From Candidatus Merdimorpha stercoravium (GTDB lineage: Bacteria > Bacteroidota > Bacteroidia > Flavobacteriales > UBA1820): a DNA stretch of 6,420 nt. The position numbers and the translations under genes are program-made. Positions 1 to 5,932 of this stretch are shown piece after piece; the stretch's first letter is position 1; each line of letters starts with the position of its first letter. The stretch covers positions 1 to 6,420 of the forward strand of contig DVLY01000095.1 of assembly GCA_018715295.1 (NCBI GenBank), in the 5' to 3' direction. The notes under the pieces were generated by a model that ran no database searches, had not been told where the DNA came from, and saw only the letters and a list, made by a program, of their open reading frames with translations.

Positions 1-1176
1 AATTGGATAAAATTCCTGCTGACCGAAGAGGGAAAGATCGACGAGATGCTCCGATCCCGCATGCACGACTCCTTGTACGCCCAATATCGGATACTCAACG
101 AGTGTTTGGAATACCACTTGCTGGGAAATCATTTGCTGGAGGACGGTTTTTCGTTGGTGGTAGGAGGCTTGTATTTTTCAAACAAGAAATGGTTTGGAAA
201 AGGACGGAAGATCGTAACCGACGAACTGAACGAGCAAGTATTGGAAGATGGGGGACATTTTGAGCTCAGTCCGATGTATCATCGTATTTTGTTCGGGCGC
301 TTGTTGGACTGCATCCACATGGTGCAGGTATATTCCGATACTTTGCCCGGCACAGGAGACCTGTTGCATTTTTTGCGGGAAAAAGCATCACAGATGCGGG
401 GATGGATGGATCATGTGCGTTTTGCTGACGGGACGTTCCCCCTGTTGAACGATTCTGCCGAGGGAATCGCTTATACGGACTTGCAATTGGACGATTATGC
501 CGACCGTCTCGGTATCCCGGCTTCTACCAGTTCCTTGAGTAGTTCCGGATACCGGAAGATCGTCCACCCCCGGTACGAATGCTTCGTCGATATCGGTCAT
601 ATCGGCCCGTCTTATATCCCAGGACATGCCCACGCAGATACCTTCAACTTTGTCCTGAGGGTCGATGGATGCGATACGATATGCGACACGGGTATCTCTA
701 CGTACGAAAAAAACCAGCGGAGACACTACGAACGTTCCACCCAGGCGCACAACACGGTTATCGTAGCGGGAGAAAATTCGTCGGATGTATGGGGGGGATT
801 CCGCGCCGGACGCAAAGCCGAGGTAAAAATAGAAAAAGATACCCCCGAAGAGATCATCGCCCGGCATAACGGGTATCGTCCGATGGGCATCGTTCACCGC
901 AGAGGATGGTGCTTCACCCCGACAAGCATCGAGGTAACGGATCGCGTTTTCGATCCCCACGCACGGGAACACACCGCCATCCTGAACTTAAGCCCGGATT
1001 TCATACTCGAAGGCAATGTTCTGTATAACATCCGGACTCGTATCGAGATACAGGGAGCCGAAAAAATAGAAATCGTCCCGGAACGTATTTCCAGGAAGTA
1101 CAATGAATTTATCGAGATAAAAAAAGTCCGGATCCAATTTTCGGACACCTTAAAAATCCATATCGAAATACTATGA
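1..1176 (+). CDS. Heparinase II/III family protein (5'-truncated by window edge)
   Basis: The reading frame is open from base 1 with no start, so the gene enters from the left; 391 residues are visible. Family members usually have about 550-650, so the first third is probably missing. The visible part joins the end of the alpha-helical toroid domain to the C-terminal beta-sandwich domain. Family motifs, numbered from base 1, are LLGNHLLED (40-48), DGGHFELSPMYH (83-94), GHAHAD (208-213), RSTQAHNTV (245-253) and VWGGFR after that. By comparison with heparinase III-type lyases, N43, Y93 and H209 or H211 are the likely catalytic residues, so the enzyme looks intact. Such proteins cleave uronic-acid-containing glycans by beta-elimination, but the substrate cannot be read here. 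Relatives often sit in O-antigen or capsule clusters beside WbuB-like transferases, as this one does. A role in processing the nascent polysaccharide is inference. The stop overlaps the next gene (ATGA), suggesting one transcript. Internal ATG codons such as base 46 fall mid-domain and are unlikely starts. Confidence 0.88.
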   Translation, partial: NWIKFLLTEEGKIDEMLRSRMHDSLYAQYRILNECLEYHLLGNHLLEDGFSLVVGGLYFSNKKWFGKGRKIVTDELNEQVLEDGGHFELSPMYHRILFGRLLDCIHMVQVYSDTLPGTGDLLHFLREKASQMRGWMDHVRFADGTFPLLNDSAEGIAYTDLQLDDYADRLGIPASTSSLSSSGYRKIVHPRYECFVDIGHIGPSYIPGHAHADTFNFVLRVDGCDTICDTGISTYEKNQRRHYERSTQAHNTVIVAGENSSDVWGGFRAGRKAEVKIEKDTPEEIIARHNGYRPMGIVHRRGWCFTPTSIEVTDRVFDPHAREHTAILNLSPDFILEGNVLYNIRTRIEIQGAEKIEIVPERISRKYNEFIEIKKVRIQFSDTLKIHIEIL

Positions 1177-2378
1177 AGATTCTGGTCGTATCCTGTTCGT
1201 ACTATCCCGAGATAGGTGCCGCTCCCGTACGGATCACCAATCTGGCCGAAGGGCTGAAAGAAAAAGGATGTCAGGTAGATGTATTGACTTGTATGCCCAA
1301 CTATCCGAAAGCCAGGATATTCGATGCTTACAAGGGAAAAATTTTCCTGCACGAAAAAATAAACGGGATCGACATCTACCGATATATCCACTATCCTTCG
1401 AACTCAAAAAAAGCTCTCCCACGCGCCATCAGCATGGTGTCCTTCGGGGTGATGCTGTGGTTGTTCGGACTTCGGGTCAAAAAAATCCGCTCGTACGATC
1501 GAGTGATCGTTCAATCCCCCCCCATCATCAGTGCTTGGTCGGCCATGGTCCTGTTGAAAGGACTATACCGTCGGAAAATCATCTTGAACATCTCCGACCT
1601 GTGGCCTCTCTCCGCCGTAGAATTGGGTGCCTTGCGTGCCGGAAGCCGCATGCACAAGATGCTATGCCGGGTGGAAAAAAGCATGTACCGCCACGCTGAC
1701 GCCATCTGCGGACAATCGCAAGAAATTTTGGATCACATAAAAGCCATCGTCGGGGAGAAACCCTGCTTTCTCTATCGGAATCTGCAACGGGGGCTCTCCG
1801 GGTCGTCTTCAACAGAAAAAACTCCCCGCACCGAAGGCTTCCAGATCGTCTATGCCGGACTGTTGGGCATTGCCCAGGATATACTTTCCATCGTGCAGCA
1901 CATCGATTTTGCCGCACTCGGATGCCAGTTTCACTTGTACGGCTCCGGAAACCAAGCCGACGAAATAGAAACATTCCTGAAAGAACATCCCCATTCAAAT
2001 GTTCATTTGCATGGAACTCTGCCTAAAAAAGAACTGGCAGCCATCCTTCCTCGATATCATGCCTCTATCGTTCCGCTGACCACGGCCATAAAAGGAGCCG
2101 TTCCGTCCAAAATATTCGACTTGGCTGCAGCACAGGTCCCTATCTTGTTTTGTGGCGGAGGAGAAGGGGCTCGGATCGTGGAAAAATACGGGATCGGACT
2201 AACCTCATCCCCTTCTGATTACCCGGCGCTGGAGAAAAATATCCGGATCCTTTGCGGGATGTCTGCGGAAGAATACGACCGATTGATCCGCCGTGAGGGG
2301 GAGGTCTGCGAAAACGACCTTAACTTTGACAAACAAATGACACGTTTTTGCTCCTTCTTGAAAGACATGAACCACTGA
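1173..2378 (+). CDS. Glycosyltransferase family 4 protein, WbuB/WcaI-like
   Basis: Complete gene of 401 residues, the usual size for WbuB-type GT4 enzymes, with a GT-B fold expected. The N-terminal acceptor domain begins MKILVVSCSYYPE and has the family pattern YYPEIGAAPVR (10-20), then MPNYPK (41-46). A hydrophobic stretch at about 84-100 (AISMVSFGVMLWLFGL) probably anchors the protein at the inner face of the membrane. The linker carries the typical SDLWP (141-145). The donor domain has YAGLLGIAQ and the nucleotide-sugar site VPSKIFDLAAA (310-320) followed by GGGEGARI (328-335). D316 stands where many relatives have the second Glu of the EX7E motif. Characterised WbuB proteins transfer N-acetyl-L-fucosamine to a lipid-linked acceptor, but donor and acceptor cannot be assigned from this sequence. 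The ATG at 1173 overlaps the upstream stop by four bases, so translation is probably coupled. A run of eight C lies at 1516-1523, encoding part of the conserved QSPP. Confidence 0.9.
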   Translation: MKILVVSCSYYPEIGAAPVRITNLAEGLKEKGCQVDVLTCMPNYPKARIFDAYKGKIFLHEKINGIDIYRYIHYPSNSKKALPRAISMVSFGVMLWLFGLRVKKIRSYDRVIVQSPPIISAWSAMVLLKGLYRRKIILNISDLWPLSAVELGALRAGSRMHKMLCRVEKSMYRHADAICGQSQEILDHIKAIVGEKPCFLYRNLQRGLSGSSSTEKTPRTEGFQIVYAGLLGIAQDILSIVQHIDFAALGCQFHLYGSGNQADEIETFLKEHPHSNVHLHGTLPKKELAAILPRYHASIVPLTTAIKGAVPSKIFDLAAAQVPILFCGGGEGARIVEKYGIGLTSSPSDYPALEKNIRILCGMSAEEYDRLIRREGEVCENDLNFDKQMTRFCSFLKDMNH

Positions 2379-2385
2379 ACGCCGC

Positions 2386-2417
2386 TTTGCATATCCCGGG
2401 ATAAAACATTAGTTTTA
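2386..2417 (+). promoter_or_regulatory. Candidate Bacteroidetes-type promoter for the rfb operon
   Basis: TTTG at 2386-2389 and TAGTTTTA at 2410-2417 are separated by 20 bases. The Bacteroidetes housekeeping promoter consensus is TTTG, 19-21 bases, then TAnnTTTG. The second box matches 5 of its 6 fixed positions (A in place of the last G). Transcription would start near 2420-2425, giving a leader of only about 10-14 bases before the rfbA ATG. This is the largest intergenic gap in the window and the composition changes here, both of which fit an independent start of transcription. The motif is short and degenerate, so a chance match is possible. Confidence 0.35.
2392..2403. repeat. Perfect 12-base palindrome TATCCCGGGATA
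   Basis: The sequence reads identically on both strands, with 6-base arms and no spacer. It lies between the two boxes of the candidate promoter, where a dimeric regulator could bind. With no loop and no following T-run it is not a plausible intrinsic terminator for the upstream genes. A shorter palindrome, AAAAATTTTT, lies at 2421-2430. Function is unknown. Confidence 0.4.
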
Positions 2418-2433
2418 CGGAAAAATTTTTGTC

Positions 2434-3309
2434 ATGAAAGGAATCGTCCTGGCCGGAGGCAGCGGCACCCGTCTGTACCCCATCACCAAAGGGGTCAGCA
2501 AACAACTGTTGCCTGTTTTCGACAAACCGATGATCTACTACCCCCTGTCGGTACTGATGCTCTGCGGCATCCGGGAGATCCTGATCATCACCACACCGGA
2601 AGACCAGGCCGCATTCCGCCGTTTGCTGGGAGACGGACGCTCGCTGGGCCTGCGGTTGGAGTACGCCGTACAACCCGTCCCTGAAGGCCTGGCACAGGCT
2701 TTTCTGATCGGACGCGAATTTGTCGGCAACGACAGCGTATGTCTGATCCTGGGCGACAACCTCTTTCACGGGCAAAGTTTCTCCGCCATGCTCCGCGAGG
2801 CGGTCCGCACCGCCGAAGAGCAGCAGAAAGCTACCGTATTCGGCTACTATGTATCGGACCCGCAGCGATACGGCGTGGTGGAATTCGACCAAAGCGGCAA
2901 CGCCGTATCCATCGAGGAAAAACCCGAACATCCCAAATCCAATTACGCCGTGGTAGGCCTTTACTTTTATCCCAACCGGGTGGTAAAAGTTGCCGGACAG
3001 GTAAAGCCCTCGGCGCGGGGAGAACTCGAAATCACGAGCGTAAACCAAGCCTTCCTGCAGGACGGGCAACTGAAAGTACAACTGCTGGGGCGCGGATTCG
3101 CATGGCTGGATACCGGCACGTTCGACAGCCTGTCGGAGGCTTCGACTTTCGTAGAAACGATCGAAAAACGACAAGGCCTCAAGATCGCCTGCCTCGAGGA
3201 GATCGCCTACAACCAAGGATGGATCTCGCGCGAAGCCCTGCGCGAGGCGGCGGTGCCGATGGCCAAAAACAGCTATGGACGATACCTGCTCGACCTGGCC
3301 GAAAAATAA
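2434..3309 (+). CDS. rfbA: Glucose-1-phosphate thymidylyltransferase (RmlA)
   Basis: Catalyses the first step of dTDP-L-rhamnose synthesis: glucose-1-phosphate plus dTTP gives dTDP-glucose and pyrophosphate, in the cytoplasm. The 291 residues are full length for RmlA. The nucleotidyltransferase signature GGSGTRLYP (8-16) is followed by K23QLLPVFDKPMIYYPLS, with the catalytic Arg and Lys expected at R13 and K23. VQPVPEGLAQA (79-89) is the substrate loop. D108 in LGDNLFHG and D226 in WLDTGTFDSL match the two metal-binding aspartates of the family. YGVVEFD (146-152), EEKP (161-164) and GELEIT (196-201) are also in place. The start is fixed because GGSGTRL sits only seven residues in, as in relatives. 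No Shine-Dalgarno sequence is visible; the leader is A/T-rich, which is normal in Bacteroidetes. It is the first gene of the rfbA-C-D-B set, 55 bases after the glycosyltransferase. In other bacteria RmlA is feedback-inhibited by dTDP-L-rhamnose; that is family knowledge. Confidence 0.97.
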   Translation: MKGIVLAGGSGTRLYPITKGVSKQLLPVFDKPMIYYPLSVLMLCGIREILIITTPEDQAAFRRLLGDGRSLGLRLEYAVQPVPEGLAQAFLIGREFVGNDSVCLILGDNLFHGQSFSAMLREAVRTAEEQQKATVFGYYVSDPQRYGVVEFDQSGNAVSIEEKPEHPKSNYAVVGLYFYPNRVVKVAGQVKPSARGELEITSVNQAFLQDGQLKVQLLGRGFAWLDTGTFDSLSEASTFVETIEKRQGLKIACLEEIAYNQGWISREALREAAVPMAKNSYGRYLLDLAEK

Positions 3310-3322
3310 TCCGACGAAAGCC

Positions 3323-3892
3323 ATGGAGATCATCGAAACCGACATAAAAGACGTACTGGTGCTGCGTCCCCGAGTATTCGAGGATGCACGGGGATATTTT
3401 CTGGAGAGTTACAACCAGGAGGTCTTCGACCGGGCGGTAGGCCGCCCCATCCGTTTCGTGCAGGACAACCTCTCCCGCTCTTCGTATGGCGTGGTGCGGG
3501 GATTGCACTTCCAGCAAAGCCCTCATGCGCAGTCCAAACTGGTCAGCGTCGTTTCGGGACGGGTATTGGACGTAGCAGTGGACATCCGGAGGGGTTCGCC
3601 TACATTCGGACGACATGTGGCGGTGGAACTCTCGGACGAAAATCACCTGCAACTGTTCATCCCCCGCGGTTTTGCGCACGGATTTGCCGTATTGAGCCCG
3701 CAGGCCGTCTTTACGTACAAGTGCGACAATTTTTACGCTCCGCAAAGCGAAGCCGGCATTGCTTTCGACGATCCCGCTCTGGGCATCGATTGGCGCGTGC
3801 CGACTGGCGAGGCGATCCTCTCGGAAAAAGACCGGCTCCATCCGGTGTTGGAACATGCCAAATGCTTCGATGACAACGAACCGCTCTACTGA
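3323..3892 (+). CDS. rfbC: dTDP-4-dehydrorhamnose 3,5-epimerase (RmlC)
   Basis: Third enzyme of the pathway: epimerises C3 and C5 of dTDP-4-keto-6-deoxyglucose to dTDP-4-keto-L-rhamnose. The 189 residues from the chosen start fit the family's usual 180-190. The cupin core shows FEDARGYF (19-26), the catalytic RGLHFQ with H62, KLVSVVSG (72-79), DVAVDIRRGSPTFG (83-96), IPRGFAHGF (113-121) with H119, and YKCDNFY (132-138). H62 and Y132 correspond to the catalytic His and Tyr of the Salmonella enzyme. The ATG at 3323 is preferred over the in-frame ATG at 3275: the longer form would overlap rfbA by 35 bases and add 16 residues absent from relatives, whereas MEIIETDIKDVLVLRP is a normal N-terminus. 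It lies 13 bases after rfbA and ends one base before the chosen rfbD start. Confidence 0.96.
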   Translation: MEIIETDIKDVLVLRPRVFEDARGYFLESYNQEVFDRAVGRPIRFVQDNLSRSSYGVVRGLHFQQSPHAQSKLVSVVSGRVLDVAVDIRRGSPTFGRHVAVELSDENHLQLFIPRGFAHGFAVLSPQAVFTYKCDNFYAPQSEAGIAFDDPALGIDWRVPTGEAILSEKDRLHPVLEHAKCFDDNEPLY

Positions 3893-3893
3893 A

Positions 3894-4754
3894 GTGAAAA
3901 TATTGGTAACCGGTGCAAACGGGCAGCTGGGGCGTTCGCTGCAAAAGATCAGCCCCGACTATCCGCAATACGAGTGTCTTTTCACCGACATGCCCGAGGT
4001 GGACATTACGGACAAAGCGTACGTCTCCCGCCTGGTAAAAGAACAAGGTATCGCCCTGATCGTCAATTGCGCGGCTTATACGGCGGTAGACCGGGCGGAG
4101 AGCGAACCGGAGCTTGCCGAGCGGATCAACGCCTTCGGTCCGGCGGTCCTGGCCCAAATAGCAACTGAAAACCACATCGGGTTGATCCACATCTCCACCG
4201 ACTACGTATTCCCCGGCACGGGCGACCGTCCGCTGAAGGAAGACGACGAGCCGGATCCCTGCAGCGTCTACGGGCGTACCAAGTGGGAAGGGGAAAAAGC
4301 ACTCGAAGCCTCGGGATGCGACGCGACGATCCTCCGCACGGCATGGCTCTACTCGGAATTCGGGAACAACTTCGTCAAAACCATGCTCCGGTTGGGAAAA
4401 CAACGCCCCGAGGTATCGGTGGTATGCGACCAAATCGGATCGCCAACCTATGCCGAAGATTTGGCCCGCGCCATCCTGCTGTTGGCCGGAAAGCCCTCGA
4501 AAGGGTTCCGGAGGTATCATTACACGGCCCGGGGCGAGGTCAGTTGGTACGATTTTGCCCGGACCATCTTTGAACTGTACGGCCTGAAGACTCCGGTAAA
4601 AGCCATCCGAACGGGAGAATATCCCTCCGTAGCCCCGAGACCTGCCTACAGCGTACTCTCGAACGAAAAAATACAAGAGGAAGGCATCCCCGTCCCCCTG
4701 TGGAAGGATTCGCTGCGACGATGCCTGGAAACGATCAAACAACGAGAAAAATGA
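3894..4754 (+). CDS. rfbD: dTDP-4-dehydrorhamnose reductase (RmlD)
   Basis: Last step of the pathway: NAD(P)H-dependent reduction of dTDP-4-keto-L-rhamnose to dTDP-L-rhamnose. It is an SDR-superfamily protein of 286 residues from the chosen GTG, the usual RmlD size. The Rossmann motif is GANGQLG (7-13). NCAAYTAVDRAE, STDYVFPG (101-108) and Y126GRTK130 follow; T102, Y126 and K130 match the catalytic triad of Salmonella RmlD. The start is uncertain. GTG at 3894 gives MKILVTGANGQLG, exactly where the family begins and one base after the rfbC stop. ATG at 3870 is in frame, would add eight residues (MTTNRSTE) and overlap rfbC by 23 bases; ATG at 3855 is a further option. GTG was chosen for its fit to family N-termini. 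The stop TGA overlaps the rfbB start, suggesting translational coupling. Confidence 0.95.
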   Translation: MKILVTGANGQLGRSLQKISPDYPQYECLFTDMPEVDITDKAYVSRLVKEQGIALIVNCAAYTAVDRAESEPELAERINAFGPAVLAQIATENHIGLIHISTDYVFPGTGDRPLKEDDEPDPCSVYGRTKWEGEKALEASGCDATILRTAWLYSEFGNNFVKTMLRLGKQRPEVSVVCDQIGSPTYAEDLARAILLLAGKPSKGFRRYHYTARGEVSWYDFARTIFELYGLKTPVKAIRTGEYPSVAPRPAYSVLSNEKIQEEGIPVPLWKDSLRRCLETIKQREK

Positions 4755-5896
4755 TGGAAAAGCGCCATATCCTCATCACCGGAGGAGCCGGTTTTATCGG
4801 CTCCCACGTGGTACGTCTGTTTGTCAACAAATATCCCGACTACCACATCGTCAATCTGGACAAGCTGACCTATGCCGGCAATCTGGCCAACCTGAAAGAC
4901 ATCGAAAAAGCCCCGAACTACACATTCGTAAAAGCCGACATCTGCGATTTTGAAATGATCCTCTCGCTGCTGCAGCAGCACCGCATCGACGGCATCATCC
5001 ACCTGGCGGCCGAAAGCCACGTGGACCGCTCGATCAAGGATCCGTTCACCTTTGCCCGCACCAACGTCCTGGGTACCTTGAGCCTCCTCCAGGCGGCGAA
5101 ACTCTACTGGGAATCCCTCCCGGAAGGCTACCAGGGGAAGCGTTTTTATCACATCTCGACCGACGAGGTTTACGGCGCACTGGAGCTGACCCATCCGGAA
5201 GGCATCAAGCCGCCTTTTACCACCACAGCTTCCTCGTCGGAGCATCACCTGGCCTACGGGGAGGAGTTCTTTTACGAAGATACCCCGTACCAGCCCCACA
5301 GTCCGTATTCGGCTTCGAAAGCCTCGTCCGACCATTTCGTACGGGCTTTTCACGATACTTACGGCATGCCGACGGTGGTTACCAACTGTTCGAACAACTA
5401 CGGGCCGTACCAGTTTCCCGAAAAACTCATCCCGCTCTTCATCAACAACATCCGCCACGGAAAGCCGCTGCCCGTCTATGGGAAAGGTGAAAATGTGCGC
5501 GACTGGCTCTACGTCGAGGACCATGCGCGGGCCATCGACCTGATCTTCCACCGGGGGAAAACGGCCGATACGTACAACATCGGGGGCTTTAACGAGTGGA
5601 AAAACATCGACCTGATCCGCGTGCTCATCCGCACGGTCGATCGTTTGCTGGGGAATGCGCCAGGGACGAGCGAACACCTGATCACCTACGTGACCGACCG
5701 GGCCGGACACGACTTGCGCTATGCGATCGATTCGACCAAACTGCAGAGGGAACTGGGCTGGGAGCCTTCCCTGCAATTCGAGGAGGGGATCGAAAAGACG
5801 GTTCGCTGGTATCTGGACAACCAGGAGTGGCTCGACCAGGTAACCAGCGGAGAGTACCAGAACTACTACCGGAAGATGTACGGCTCGAAAGCATAA
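4751..5896 (+). CDS. rfbB: dTDP-glucose 4,6-dehydratase (RmlB)
   Basis: Second step of dTDP-L-rhamnose synthesis: NAD-dependent oxidation, dehydration and reduction of dTDP-glucose to dTDP-4-keto-6-deoxyglucose. It is an extended SDR of 381 residues. Motifs are GGAGFIG (11-17), D37KLTYAGN for NAD ribose binding, LAAESHVDRS (85-94), STDEVYG (136-142) with the catalytic Thr-Asp-Glu, and Y186SASK190. NNYGPYQFPEKLIP and KGENVRDWLYVEDHARA bind the nucleotide sugar. Most RmlB proteins have about 330-360 residues. The extra length here is mainly an insertion at about 143-176, between VYG and the conserved EDTPYQPHSPYSASK, which I recall as usual in Bacteroidetes homologues. ATG codons at 4751 and 4754 are both in frame. 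4751 was chosen because it makes an ATGA overlap with rfbD; 4754 would only remove one Met. No Shine-Dalgarno sequence is clear. Confidence 0.96.
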   Translation: MMEKRHILITGGAGFIGSHVVRLFVNKYPDYHIVNLDKLTYAGNLANLKDIEKAPNYTFVKADICDFEMILSLLQQHRIDGIIHLAAESHVDRSIKDPFTFARTNVLGTLSLLQAAKLYWESLPEGYQGKRFYHISTDEVYGALELTHPEGIKPPFTTTASSSEHHLAYGEEFFYEDTPYQPHSPYSASKASSDHFVRAFHDTYGMPTVVTNCSNNYGPYQFPEKLIPLFINNIRHGKPLPVYGKGENVRDWLYVEDHARAIDLIFHRGKTADTYNIGGFNEWKNIDLIRVLIRTVDRLLGNAPGTSEHLITYVTDRAGHDLRYAIDSTKLQRELGWEPSLQFEEGIEKTVRWYLDNQEWLDQVTSGEYQNYYRKMYGSKA

Positions 5897-5932
5897 ACCA
5901 TCCTTCCTCACGGAAAAAACAAGTCTGACCCT

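Noticed and set aside
388..972. Open frames on the minus strand opposite the heparinase-like gene and the glycosyltransferase
   Set aside because: The sense-strand frames carry clear family motifs, while the antisense translations do not resemble any family I know.
2392..2430. Possible intrinsic terminator after the glycosyltransferase gene
   Set aside because: The 12-base palindrome has no loop and is not directly followed by a T-run. The later TTTTT belongs to a separate short AT palindrome, so no convincing stem-loop plus U-tract forms.
2320..3345. 341-codon open frame on the minus strand opposite rfbA
   Set aside because: It mirrors rfbA codon for codon, has no recognisable motif and crosses the rfb promoter gap. 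It is treated as a shadow.
3711..4742. 343-codon open frame on the minus strand opposite rfbC and rfbD
   Set aside because: It is antisense to two catalytically complete genes, with no domain signature.
2434..5896. Possible novel sugar pathway rather than rhamnose
   Set aside because: All four enzymes match RmlA, RmlC, RmlD and RmlB motif by motif, and the set is complete for dTDP-L-rhamnose. There is no aminotransferase or 3,4-ketoisomerase to suggest a dTDP-amino sugar within the window.
5897..5932. Possible cobalamin riboswitch or terminator between rfbB and cobO
   Set aside because: Thirty-six bases is far too short for a cobalamin riboswitch, and no stem-loop with a T-run is visible.
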